A stretch of 64,000 bases of DNA, taken from contig NHNY01000005.1 of assembly GCA_002786065.1 (NCBI GenBank), positions 806,001 through 870,000 on the forward strand. The letters run 5' to 3'. Shown piece by piece: positions 22,115 to 33,490 of this stretch. Each line of letters starts with the position of its first letter. The first letter of the stretch is position 1. This DNA comes from Microcyclospora pomicola. Its lineage: Eukaryota > Ascomycota > Dothideomycetes > Capnodiales. The translations under genes were made by a program, and so were the position numbers. The notes beneath the pieces are model-generated. The model did not search any database and was not told where the DNA came from. It saw nothing but the letters and a program-made list of their open reading frames with translations.

Positions 22115-25100
22115 TCATGCCTGGACATTAATGTAGTCGCGATTCTCGACCGTGACACTCTTTGTCTATAAACAGGGACATGTGAGTCAGTGATGCGATC
22201 AGTGCGGAATTTGGTGAATGCAGGAGGGTCGGGAGAACAAGCGTGGAGGTAAGTGCCTCGAAGATGACTCATGGAAGACATACCATATGATTGACTTTGT
22301 ACACCCCGACGAGGCGAGACGCCAGCTCGAACATGTTGTTCCGCAACGAAATGACGATGAACTGGGCGTTCTTGGTCCGCTCCTTGATGTACGCTGCGAC
22401 GATCGAGACCTGTAAGGGGTGTGGGTTAGCTCCAGTGCTCCATGGCGCGAAACGCTCAAGTAGTTGGAGACTTACATTTCGGAAATCAAGCGCGGCGTCG
22501 ATCTCGTCCATGACATACAATGGCGTCGGTTTGTAGTGGTGCAGAGCAAAGACCAGAGCTAGCGAGCTCAGAGTCTTCTCACCTCCGGACAAGTTGGAGA
22601 TATTCTTCCAGGACTTTTTCGGTGGCATGACACTGAAATTGACGCCGCCATCGAACGGATCCATGGAGTCCGCCAGCTCGAGTTCAGCATTGCCACCCAT
22701 GGTTATGAGCTGGTACATCTCCTTCAACTTGCGCGAGATGATCCCCAAGCCTTCCATGAAGCCGTCATGGCGCAGCTCCTGCATTTCCTTGAGGCGCTTC
22801 TTCACCGCGTCTCGAGCGGTAAGTGCGGTGTTGAGGTCGGCGGACTTGTCGTTGAACTCGTTGACACGACGACGATATTCTGCGAGTACAGAAAGCTCGA
22901 CGTGTACGGAAGTGGCTTCTTCGAGCTTTACAATCGCAGCGTTGAGATCGTCCACATCCATATCCAGCAACTCATCGCGACTGATCTCAGGCACAGGCTC
23001 GGGATCGTTCTCTTCACCATCATCACTGATGTTTTGAAGAGTGAGCTTGCTAATTTGTTCTTGCCAGTGTGTCTGTTTTCTGCCGATATCTGTCAGGATC
23101 TTCTGCTTATCCTCCAGATCGTTTCGTAGATCCAGCTCGATTCCGCGCATCTCGTTAGCCGCTGCATTCTGTTCGTCAAGCTCGGCCTTGAGCAGGCTTA
23201 GCTCTTCCTTCTTTTCCTCTAGTGCTTGTTCTGCTTGTTCTGCCTGTCGCCTAGACTCGGTAGTGTCTCTGCTCTGGTTCCGGACATCCTCTTCGAGAGA
23301 TTCAAGCTCGGCATTCACCTTCTCAAGCTCTTTCGAAGCTTCTGTGTTGTCCTTCTGATGCTTTTTCTGTTGCTTCTGTGCTTTGGCTTTTGAAGTCTCG
23401 GCGGAGTTCATCTGCTCGTTGAAAGTGTCAATCTGCTCGGTGAGACCATCAACCTTCCCCTTTTGAGTACGCAGCTTGATGCCGCCGACTTCCATGATCT
23501 TGTCCTGCAGTGCCTTGATCTCGTCCTCGATGCCAGCACTCTCGTTCTGGAGTTTTTCAATCTCTGATCGCATCTTCTCGATGCTCTTCTCAAGGCTGGA
23601 CACCTTGTTTCTATCGGACTTTGATGGTTGGCCTGCCGCATTTAGCTCCTGGATGCGGTTTTGTGCATCGGAGATGTTACGGTCGATGCTTTCGAGCTCG
23701 AGCGTTAACTTGGATGCTTGCGTTTCAAGCTTTGGCATTTGGCTGACAAGCATGTCCAGTTGCGAAGTGTGCTCCCTCAGAGTTTCCTGCAGCTCGTTGT
23801 ATTCTGCTTCCAGAGCATCACGATCTACTTCAAGCTTGGCCACTTGCTCTTTAGTGGTGTCTGCGGCGAGCTTTGACGACATGCCTCCTTTCGCGACTCG
23901 CGTGCCGCCACCGCTCATGGTACCGGACTTGTCGATAAGCTGGCCATCGAGTGTGACCACCCTCCATCGCTTGGCACCGTAGGCAATTCGATTGGCCTGC
24001 TCCAAATCTTTTGCGACCAAAGTGTTCTGTAGCACGCTGTAGAAAGCTGGTAGGAAGCGATCATGCTTGCTCCTCACTAGGTCGAAGAGTCGAGGGACGT
24101 CCTCGGGGGTTTCAATTGCCGATAGATCGCGTTGTGCTAATCGGTCAAGCAGTATGAAGTTGGCACGACCCAGGTTGTTTTTACGAAGGTAGTCAATGCA
24201 CTGTTGTCCAACCTCTACAGTGTCCACAACCAAATTGTCGAGCGATGGACACGCTGTCGAGATTGCCACATCATATTTTTGGTCTATGGCTCCCAGATTA
24301 CCCAGGCGTCCATGAAAGCCATCTATGCGGCCAGACTCTTTTAGTCGAGTCAACCCGGCAAGAACGTTGCCTTGGCTCTGGGTGGCCGACAGACTTGCTC
24401 GCGCTTCATCAGCTTTTGAGCGGGAGGACGACAGCTTTGCCTTGAGTTGCGGCTCCTTGATAGCTAGACCTTCGACTTGTTTCTCTAAGGTCTTCATTTC
24501 TTTCTCCGTCGCTTTGCGTCGCGTTTTGCACTCTTCCAGCTCTGTCTGCTTTTGTCGTCGCTGCTCTTCAAAGCCAGCGATCTTGGCTTCGATATCCGTT
24601 ACGGCTAATGCGTTTGCATTTTCGCGCTCTACAAGCATGTCCAACTCACTCTGCGCTACGGCCATGGCAGACTGTTTTTCGTTGACCTTGGCGCTCCATG
24701 GTTCCAGTTGTTTTTGTTTTAAGGCAATGTCGTCGCTCAGGCCTTGCGTTTTGCCTTTTAAGCTCTCTCGCACGCCCACCAGCTCTGCCTCTTCCACAGC
24801 CCTTTCCCGCTCAAGCTCCGCGATCTCACTGCTGATACGCGCGATATCCTCTTGTGCTTGGCTGTAAAGCGTCTCTGATTCCTGGCTGCCGAATTTGGAA
24901 CTTTCGAAGGTCTTCCCAAGCTTCTTGGCTTTGTTGTTCAGGTGTTTTCTCTTCTCCTCGAACTTGACGGACTCCTTGTCGTGCTTGTCCTGTTCCTTCA
25001 GCATGGTCTGGGTCGTCTTCTCGAGCTTCTCGTACTCTTTCGAGCTCGACTTGTATTGCTTCTCAAGTCTTTTGACCTCCTCTTCATTGCCTTGATGTTT

Positions 25101-26771
25101 TTCGAGCTCTTCGTCCAACTTCGCCTGCGTTTGAGCACGCGCCTCTTCGGCAACTTGAATGGTATCCGCACACTGAAGCCATTTCAGTTGCCATAGAGCG
25201 GACTTTCTCAGCACGAGTTCGTTCTCGTTCTTGACAAAGGCTAAAGCTTTCGCTCGTTTGTCTTCCAATCCATTCTTCTCCTTCTCCACGTGCTGCACTC
25301 GATTGCTCTTTTCAAGACAGACTTCGTTGAGCGACTCTGTCTCTTTCAATGCCTCCTCAATCGGGCCCTTATACTTAGATGTACCAATGATATCCTCTAA
25401 GTACTCCAGAAGGCCATCTTCGTGCTCGTTGGGTGCTTTAGGTTTCATTTGAGCGATGGACTCCACCTCACCCTGCAAGATCAGAAAGCGCTTGTGGTCA
25501 AGATCTACGCCTTTGTCCTTGAGCAGCGTCGTCACTGTAGTAAAGCTTGACTCGCGGCCATTCATGTAGTATTTGCTGCTGTTGTTCTTGAATGCGCGCC
25601 GCGAGATGATGAGTTGGGATCCAGGAACAACTTCGGTGCCTCCGGCATCTAGATCTACGACCTCCTGAAAGTGTACTTGGACTTCACAGTGATCCAGGTC
25701 TGGAAAGGCTGCACTATTGTGGATCAAGGCAGAAATTTTGCCTTGTCTCATTTTGCTTGCTCTGAATCCGAAGACGAACAGCAGAGAGTCGATCACGTTA
25801 GATTTGCCAGAACCATTTGGACCAACGACTGAAGAGAAAGATGCGTGAAACGGCCCAACCTCTTGACGTCCGGCGTATGATTTGAAGTTTATGAGCACAA
25901 GATATGTGATCGTCATTCTTGGTTTCGCCGCAACATCTTCGTGGGCCTGAACTGCTTCACGCACGTGCGATCGGATCGCAACTTCCATGGGCCTCCCGAG
26001 TCCAACTGGTTGCGCACTTTTCTCCCTCTCTTCCACCTTCGCAGTTGCTTTTGGCGTTGTCTCAGTCTCTGCCATGCTCACGTCTGGCTTCGATGCTATT
26101 TCATTTTCCATCCCGGTCATTTCCACATCCTCCATTGATGTCGCATATCTAGCCGTCGTTGTTGGGGTTCGTTCGTTCACCGTGGACTCAGTTATGTCTG
26201 ACAGAGGAGTTCCCGACCGCACTGTCTGTGGTTCTGGCGAAGCTGTCGCTCGTGGTGTAGGTGGAGCAAGATCTGTAGCATCCGATGCTATCGAAACTTG
26301 CGAAACCCTACTCTTTCTGACCGTCCGCGCATCTTTAGCACTTCTCCGTTTCGGCGCTGCCTTCTTCGTGGGCGATAACGGCTCATCGACAACACTCTCG
26401 GGCGGGCTGAATACTTGTGATGGCTCTACTGCTTCGCTATTCCTTGTATTCCTGCCTGCTGTGGTAGTTCTCCAACGTGGCGTATCCGGTTCAGCAGCCA
26501 CCTTCCGCCGGGGCGACGCCCTCAAGGCTCGTGTCGGAGCCGGTGTGAAGTCCTCTTCATCCTGAGTGGGTACACTCATGTTGGTGTTTTCGATATCACT
26601 GTCGTCGTTGTCGGCGACCACCTTTCTTCGCGACACGCCTCGGCGCGCTGGACGCTGCGGAGACTGCGCAGACATCTTGACAGATCTAAGGTCGCCGCGC
26701 ATTAATTCCTGTTCAGCAGACAACTGAGGTTCGACGAAGAACGAACACTCGTTGATTGTCAATATTGACAT
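22115..26771 (-). CDS. SMC4: Condensin subunit Smc4
   Basis: ATPase subunit of condensin, paired with Smc2, compacting mitotic chromosomes. Exons in transcript order are 26771..22476, 22409..22284 and 22165..22115, giving 1490 aa. Introns are 66 nt (22410..22475) and 118 nt (22166..22283). The first restores ALDFRNVSIVAAYIKER and the second restores the end NHMTKSVTVENRDYINVQA. Walker A GPNGSGKS is near 317-324. The hinge follows two long coiled coils (around 800-950). The ABC signature LSGGEK is at 1394 and Walker B LYVMDE at about 1418-1423. The first 285 residues are a Ser/Thr/Pro-rich disordered extension with potential kinase sites, typical of Smc4. Met33 (MSAQSPQRPARRG, 26675) is an alternative and perhaps better start. 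Confidence 0.96.
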
Positions 26772-26977
26772 CTAACCACATCGGGACAAGTGGTGCACGA
26801 TTGACGCGGAGGTGGACATGGACGCGACAGGCTTCGACACGTGATAAGCCGGGATTCATCAATCAGGTCCATCAACAAGAAACCGATAGCATAAATTAAA
26901 TGCAACGACCTGCAAACTCTTGTGGATTATGCAACAATTATGTTCACCAAACTACAGTATTTGATTTGAGGTATACA
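26772..26977. promoter_or_regulatory. SMC4 promoter and lyase 3' flank
   Basis: The 206 bp between the SMC4 start (26771) and the end of the next minus-strand gene. No specific element is asserted. Confidence 0.35.
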
Positions 26978-28679
26978 TCATGCTAGATTTTCCATCGTTC
27001 TGTTCGCACCCATGCGGGACTTCGCCAACTCCACAACAAGCGCAGCTACATTCTTCCCCATCAGTGCGCTTGTCTCCATTGTACTGATGAAACTCTCGAT
27101 GCCGCTCGTATAGAACCATGGCATACCACTTTTGGCTTTGCCGAAAGACTCGTCATGCTCCCCATCGGCCCAAGGAAATTGGATGTCTTCGAAGGTCACC
27201 CGGGGATACTCGTAAGGATAACTATCCCAGATTTTCAGAGCAAACCAAGAAATCATTGATGGTTGCGAACCTGAGGATCCGTTCTGTCCCAGCAGTCTGG
27301 TAAGCCATGGCCAAGTCACAGGCGCAGGTGAGAAGATCTTGTACAGGTATTCCCGACCTCCGGTCTTGGGATTTGTGACAGACTGGAGAAGGGAGATCGA
27401 GAAGAACTCCGTTCCATCATCATTGCCATCGTTCGAGCTCGACCGTGTGGTCGTCAGGATCACTTTTGGGGCTGCTTCTTCAGGAGAAAGACCGAAAAAA
27501 GCAGGCGATAGTAGATGAGGCGACGTAAACAGCGTCACGTGGAGACGAACGTATGGGATTTCGTCAGGTGTATGTGAGAGTGGAGGGGAAAAGCTGAGAT
27601 TACTGAACTGCAGCGGAGCAGCCAGTATCACCGTGTCAAAGTTCTGGGTTGTGATCGTCTCAGCCTCGTCGACCTGGAGATGTTTCGAAACAGACGAAAA
27701 AGAAAGCGTGTAGTGTCCAAGCGAATCCTTCTTGATTTCTTTGACAGCTGTTCCCAGCACTCTCGTAGCATTCGCGCTCTGGAGCATGAGTTCGAAAATC
27801 TGCCAATTTCCTCCCTCCACGGCCATTGCTCCGTCAGTGGCCATACATACCATTGCCTCGAGACCATGTATTCGATTGAGGTTTTGAGCATAGTTCACTC
27901 TTGTGCTCGCTTGGACAATATCGTGCCCGAAAGCGCCTGCGATACCATTCTCCAGCATATATTGCTCGCCTGTGGAGGCCGTGGCATTGAGCAAGTCAAC
28001 ATCATACACTGCTTGGGTGAGCGAAGCAAAAGGGAAGACCGGCGCCTCGTACATGTTCAGGAACTTCGCTACGGTAGCTTTCATGAGTCTGATCGTTCGA
28101 ATGGGTGCGAATCCGTACTTCCACAGCAGCTTGGCTCGGTCCAGCCAACTTCCCTCGTTCTTCATAGTAAACACGAGCTTCTCTCCATCCCAGACTGCAA
28201 GCGCGGCACCTGGAATTTCCGACTTTGTAGCTTTGAAGACACTTGTAGAAAGGTTGAAACGTTTGACAGTGTCGACAAGAATCTGATTAACTTCAACAAA
28301 TATACTCGCGCCCACCTCGACCGGGTATCTCGGGTCATCGTAGGCATATGTAGTTGTGGAACGACCCCCGATGTAGTGGTTCCGTTCGAAAATAGTGATG
28401 TTGACCGGAGTGCCTGCTTCGGAGGCGTACTTGGACAGGTAGTAAGCAGACGATGATCCTGCTGCTCCAGCACCTGGTAGAATTGTCAGAAAGGCACTCG
28501 TACGCTGTGATTTCGATATCTAGGTTTGGCAAACGTCTGGAGCAGTTCGTACCGATAATAGCAACATTGAGCACCTCCATGTCCTCCTCTACGCCATCTG
28601 CGAGAATGATCTGCTTCTCTGCGCAAACGACATGCGAGCAGAATGCTGCAAGAGCGACTACGTATCGTCGGACATACAT
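26978..28679 (-). CDS. Prenylcysteine lyase/oxidase (FAD)
   Basis: Oxidatively cleaves farnesyl- or geranylgeranyl-cysteine released by breakdown of prenylated proteins, in the lysosome/vacuole or endomembrane lumen. Exons 28679..28553 and 28473..26978 (intron 79 nt, GTACGA..CCAG) encode 540 aa. The join recreates the FAD-binding motif NVAIIGAGAAGSSSAYYL, split by the intron after the first Gly base. A signal peptide is visible (VVALAAFCSHVVCA). Next come FERNHYIGGRSTT and a long substrate domain with conserved YMLENGIAGAFGHDIV and FPFASLTQAVYDVDLL stretches. Length fits the family (500-560 aa). Multiple N-glycosylation sites agree with a lumenal enzyme. Confidence 0.93.
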
Positions 28680-29120
28680 GTTTCGAAGTCTTACTTGTCA
28701 GCTCTGAGCCTGGCGGATGAACGTCACGTAATCTCAGAAAACCTCGAACAGCTGCAGGCGTGGGAGTACATGGTATCGTGTTACCGCATGATGGGAAGCT
28801 GTTCCTCAACTTATTAGCCGGCGCCAAGGACTACGGTAGAACTACATCACCTACCTGATAAGGTATGTCAGAACTCGGCACGCGAACCATACGACTTCAT
28901 TATAGTGGACGACCGGTTGGATGTAGATGTTGATAAATAGTAGAGGTACGGTTAATGTGGCCAATGCACAATTAGAGCACTCCTCATGTAACTTACCTTG
29001 CTCGTGGCTGATAGAGTGCTTGCATTCATACATCATGCGTGGTACTACGACCTTCTCGGCATGCCACATCGTTCAAAGCTTCACATAACACCACATATCT
29101 ATCATAGAGGTCTACAAAAT
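28680..29120. other. Intergenic, lyase promoter and F-box 3' flank
   Basis: The 441 bp between two minus-strand genes contain short frames only. No gene or RNA is recognised. Confidence 0.45.
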
Positions 29121-30790
29121 CTATTCATATCCCATGCCGTAACTCCCAACACGACTCCAGTAGAATGCTCGATCATTCCTCAACCCAAATTCTCCCCAGT
29201 CGTCCGTCATTCGATTATAGCTCCAGAATCCCTTCCACGCCAATTTGTTGTTCCGGACAGCCTTTCCGGCATGCGCCAAAGCGAAAAGCATGCGATAAGT
29301 GTACTTTGGGGTGACGCCGACAGTCTCAACATGTAAGTCACCCTCAATCTCGGTGCTGGAGAATGAGGAAGATGCCGGTCCGGACAATCGCCATCTACCG
29401 CGCAGGGCATCCTTCATGACACTGTTGGGCAGCAGACTCGTCGAATGAGCGGGAACTTGAAGAAGATTCTCCTTCGTCAGGTGGTGTACAACATCGACAG
29501 GTTCGGAGGTCGTTAGCAGAGAGATACAGGTTCCGTCGCGGAAGAAGCGAAGGTAACGGAAGTATGTGACCACATGTACGGGTGCTCCCCAGGTAAGAGT
29601 ATTGGTATTGTTACCTCCAGCACGAGTATAATTGACAGTACTGATGTAACATCCGTTGAATCTTATGCGAGGCCGAGAGCGGAAAAGAGTTCGGTAGGAG
29701 GAAGCATAGGTCGCGTGCAGAAGCGATTCAGTCAAAGTCGAGAACGCTATACGCTGCTGTTCTGGCGTGGGCGGAACAGGAAATTCTTCGGCTTCATCTG
29801 AAATCGCGGTCGAAATACCTGTTGCGATGTCGGCGATTTCCAAAGGTTTACCTTCCAGATTGCACACATAATCGTAAAACATAGCTTTGAAGCCAAAATT
29901 CTCTCCAAGTGCAACCCGTTTCCAGGTGGACTCCTCAGTCATCACCAGATACGCCAAACGCTTGCACACCCTAGACAATCGAGCAAAAGAAGCCACATCA
30001 GCGATTGCAACCTCGATCAAGATCTGGCTCAATATCTCTTCGGGGAGTTCAGCGAGTGGTGACGGTTCTTGTGGCGATGCATCTGATGGTGGGGCTGCCG
30101 CTTCCATACGGAGAGACGAAAAGTCATCGATTAATTGCTTCAGGGTCAACGGAATTGCAGGAGGTCCCGGCTGCAAGGATGAAGCAACTTCAGAGCCTGT
30201 CGCTTTGGTGCTCGGAGAACTTTGAATGCCAGATTTATGCTTGGCGAAAAATGACGGCGGGAAATGCTTCTTCTTATAGGCCTCATGGACACCGTCATCG
30301 AGCTGAAGGAAGACCAAACTTTAGCAAAGGGCAGATGGGGCCAACAAATGTGAGTGGAAGCAGGAAGATCTCCTACCTTGAAAGCCCTTCGATAGTGCCT
30401 CATGCTATCACCAAGTTGGCCTTGGGTTTCCTTCTCTACTGCACGCTCATAGTGCTCCAACGCCGAGGTCGGTTCGCGGTGTACATCTCGATCATGGTTT
30501 TGGCCGTCTTGGCCAAGTCTCAACTGCTCCTCGATATCAGGAAGATCGTGGTAGGCACGAGGCTCTAGATCCTCGGAATAGTCGGTAGCATCTTTCCGCC
30601 GTGCCGTAGATGGCCCAGCAGTACTCTTAGACAGTGGTGGTCCTCTGACCTCCGCAGGGAGTTGTCGTGAATGGTGATCAGAAAGTCCACTTCGACCATT
30701 GACTCTTCTGTTTCTCGCTGTAACTTCCTCGCGCCACTGCTGGCGGAATGCTTCCAGTTCAGCCTCAGTTTCTGGAGCGTCGGCAACCAT
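29121..30790 (-). CDS. pof7: F-box protein of the Fbxo9/Pof7/Hrt3 type
   Basis: Substrate receptor for SCF ubiquitin ligases. Exons 30790..30377 and 30302..29121 (intron 74 nt, GTAGGA..TCAG) encode 531 aa. The intron falls inside a TPR-like helix pair that is restored as ERAVEKETQG..HYRRAFKLDDGVHEAYKKK, the N-terminal signature of the Fbxo9 family (about residues 108-155). The F-box lies near 210-255 (LAELPEEILSQILIEVAIAD). The conserved C-terminal half contains FNGCYISTVNYTR, the YFRYLRFFRDGT stretch and KGFWSYNRMTDDWGEF. The assignment rests on this whole architecture. The substrate is unknown in this organism; yeast and human relatives link to metabolic and TOR signalling. Confidence 0.92.
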
Positions 30791-31251
30791 GTTGGGGAAG
30801 TTTTGCTAGGGCAACAACATTGGACACAGGGGTCGAGATGCTCCTAAGTACAGGGTGGATTAACAGAGGAGCTCATTGAGACAAAGGCACACCGTAATGC
30901 TCACTTCATCCACCGGCTGGTAACACGACTTACTACAGGCTGCGGTGTATCGATCTGCGCCACGAGCGTCAGTGCCGATCGACGTCATCTAGATCTAACT
31001 CCGAGCGCCGACGATCAGATAACGGGGGTTCGACCCGTCATCGAGAACATTTCTAAGGAGGAAACATCCATCAAAGCACCTCAGCTCCGACATCACTGTC
31101 TTTTTGCTTATCACAGGTCATGTCTCCAAGGACTTTACAGTGCTCACCACCACTACTTGACGGCTGGACGATTTGACCTCCGTGCAGCACTTCGCGCCAC
31201 ATCTGCGCAAGACTCGAGTACTGAAAGAGGAGACGCTCAAAAGTGGCTGGT
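30791..31251. promoter_or_regulatory. Divergent promoter, F-box / MTM1 carrier
   Basis: The 461 bp between outward-facing start codons. ACGGG-GGTTCGA-CCCGT near 31015-31031 forms a 5-bp hairpin with a T-loop-like sequence, but the stem register is wrong for a tRNA. A CGACGTCA motif near 30980 resembles a CRE/ATF site by one mismatch. Neither is more than suggestive. Confidence 0.35.
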
Positions 31252-32571
31252 ATGGCGGCATCACAGGGACAAAGACACGACAGAATAGCGGAGATTGGGC
31301 AGAATGTGGAGTCTTTACCAAGGTCTGGTGTGGCGGATTCGTCAAGAGCAGGCGAGGAGGATATCACGATAGGGCAAAAAATGCTGTCTGCTGTTGCGGG
31401 TAGTTTTCTCACTTCGCTACTGGGTATGTGTCGAATTACCTGCATATCTATGCCTCCTGAATGGACTGATCTGACTGATGCGCGATCGACAGTAACACCG
31501 CTTGACGTCGTGCGGGTACGATTACAAGCACAACACAGTCCGTCTCCCTCCGCTCGTTTGCCCTCGTTCGTCCAGCTTCCGCCCGACCTCGGCGTCACAG
31601 CATGTTGTCGAGAAGTCTTCTGGGTGCAGAACCAATCACAGTTCTGTGTCGCTGCTCCTTCCACTGCTGCTGTCATTGATGAGCGGATCATCTCTGACTG
31701 TGCGGCAGAAGAAACTCAACGACGGACCATTAATTCTACTCTGGATGGCTTTAAAAAGATCGCGCGAAATGAAGGGATACTCACGTTATGGAGAGGTCTC
31801 AGTCCCACCCTCATGATGGCTGTGCCGGGGAACGTCATCTATTTCGCAGGATATGACTGGCTTCGTACGAGCTCCATGAGTCCTGTGCCCGGTCGCGTCA
31901 GCGAGACGTACGCGCCATTAGTCGCAGGCTCCTCAGCCCGAGTAGCTGCAGCATTCGTGGTCAGCCCGATCGAAATGTTACGAACACGGATGCAAGCAAG
32001 CTCGTCTGGAGAGAAGAGCCTTTTCCGAGCGACGGTCATGGGACTGAAGGAGATGGTGATCAACGAAGGCTACACTTCTTTGTGGCGCGGCATAAGCCTT
32101 ACTCTTTGGCGTGACGTACCTTTCTCTGCCTTTTATTGGTGGGGTTATGAGTATGGCCGCCGACAACTCAACGCTGCTCGTCTGCACTCTCCCGGCCACG
32201 ACCCCAATCAACCACTCTCACACTCCGCCCTCTTGACCGACTCATTTCTTGCTGGCGCAGGCGCAGGAGGAATTGCGGCGGTCTTCACCACGCCTTTTGA
32301 CGTTGGTAAGACACGCCAGCAGACTCTCCTCCACCAGCACGGCAAAGCCGGTGCCGCCGCACAAGACATTCCCGAGAACCGCTCAATGCCCCGATTTCTA
32401 CTCCATATCTATCGTACAGAGGGATGGGGCGGTCTCTTCCGTGGCTGGGCGGCTCGGACATTGAAAGTAGCGCCAGCTTGTGCAATCATGATCTCGAGCT
32501 ACGAGATTGGCAAGAAAATGGCCGTGCGTGTCAACGAGACGCGCGACAACGGTGGGGTGGAGGGCACATGA
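31252..32571 (+). CDS. MTM1: Mitochondrial carrier Mtm1 (SLC25A39/40 family)
   Basis: Inner-membrane carrier; the family is the mitochondrial glutathione importer linked to iron and manganese handling. Exons 31252..31423 and 31493..32571 encode 416 aa. The 69-nt intron splits a Val codon and splicing gives LLVTPLDVVRVRLQAQ. The upstream in-frame GTG follows a stop, so ATG 31252 is the first start. Three carrier repeats carry PLDVVRVRLQ, PIEMLRTRMQ and PFDVGKTRQQ signatures. The matrix loop between repeat helices 1 and 2 is long and holds Cys95, Cys96, Cys109 and Cys127 (ACCREVFW, QFCVAA, DCAAEE). This matches the loop reported to bind an iron-sulfur cluster in SLC25A39, although the spacing here is different. 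Confidence 0.94.
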   Translation: MAASQGQRHDRIAEIGQNVESLPRSGVADSSRAGEEDITIGQKMLSAVAGSFLTSLLGMCRITCISMPPEWTDLTDARSTVTPLDVVRVRLQAQHSPSPSARLPSFVQLPPDLGVTACCREVFWVQNQSQFCVAAPSTAAVIDERIISDCAAEETQRRTINSTLDGFKKIARNEGILTLWRGLSPTLMMAVPGNVIYFAGYDWLRTSSMSPVPGRVSETYAPLVAGSSARVAAAFVVSPIEMLRTRMQASSSGEKSLFRATVMGLKEMVINEGYTSLWRGISLTLWRDVPFSAFYWWGYEYGRRQLNAARLHSPGHDPNQPLSHSALLTDSFLAGAGAGGIAAVFTTPFDVGKTRQQTLLHQHGKAGAAAQDIPENRSMPRFLLHIYRTEGWGGLFRGWAARTLKVAPACAIMISSYEIGKKMAVRVNETRDNGGVEGT

Positions 32572-33490
32572 GTTCCTACCTGCCGCCACGGAACTGAACC
32601 ACGATGAAAAGCGATTTTCTTGCATTCAACGAACTAGCAGAGGCACTTCGGCGTTATAGCGAGCGAGCGAGCGATCGGCATGCATTCGATTTATGGGGAT
32701 CTCACAAAGGACAGAAGCAAATAGGGCGTTGGGATTGTTTTGCTGCATAAGGTACTCGAATACATCGAATACATCAATTCTGAGAGAGTGCATACGGCAC
32801 GCATGGACACAGAGGACGGTGGTTAGAGACGGTAATCTCAAGTCGAGGACAGCACCAGGAGGAAAGCTAGAAGTGGCACGTGGTAATCACTCAAGCTGAG
32901 GAACAGGCGTCATTGAAGTGACAGGTCCTTTGAGCGCAGACACATCATCAAACCCACTTGCACTGAGACAGGTGCGTGTAGCAGAAAGGGGAAATCGCAT
33001 ACTGTAATAATCATGTACGAATATATCCCTCCTCTAAGCTGCCTCCTTCAGCCCGTACGCAAGACATGGCCATATATCTCTCGTGATTGATAATAGTAGA
33101 GATCATTGATGGTCGAGACACATGTCCGCACACAGCCTGGCCAAAGACAAATGCTCGCATTACTGAAAGCCAAACTCGCGATGTATACGACACCCTATCT
33201 ACAAGTATATAGGCGAGCGAGACTAGTAAAGGGCTTTGTAGGTGTATATCGCAGCCGAAACGCTGGCGACTCGGTATTTACAAGCTTCGACAAGCAAGAA
33301 AGCAGATGTAATATCCAGAGCGAAACACGTGTACGAGGGGCAGAAACAGCGGCATGAAACGATCAAACAGCAAGGAAACATCAAAACGTTCCACATCCGT
33401 TCCGTCATAATCCCCAAATACCGCAAACCTCGCCAGAAACTTCCCTCGCGTATTGCGGGACGCTGGACGGCGTGGGTGCACAAGAGTGTT
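32572..33490. other. Intergenic between convergent genes
   Basis: The 919 bp hold a CGAG tetranucleotide run (near 32660) and the repeated phrase GAATACATC near 32757-32774. A 159-codon frame on the plus strand near 33242 runs antisense into SLM1 and is not supported. No gene seen. Confidence 0.45.

Noticed and set aside
31010-31035. T-arm-like hairpin with GGTTCGA
   Set aside because: The stem pairs in the wrong register for a T arm and there is no acceptor, D or anticodon arm.
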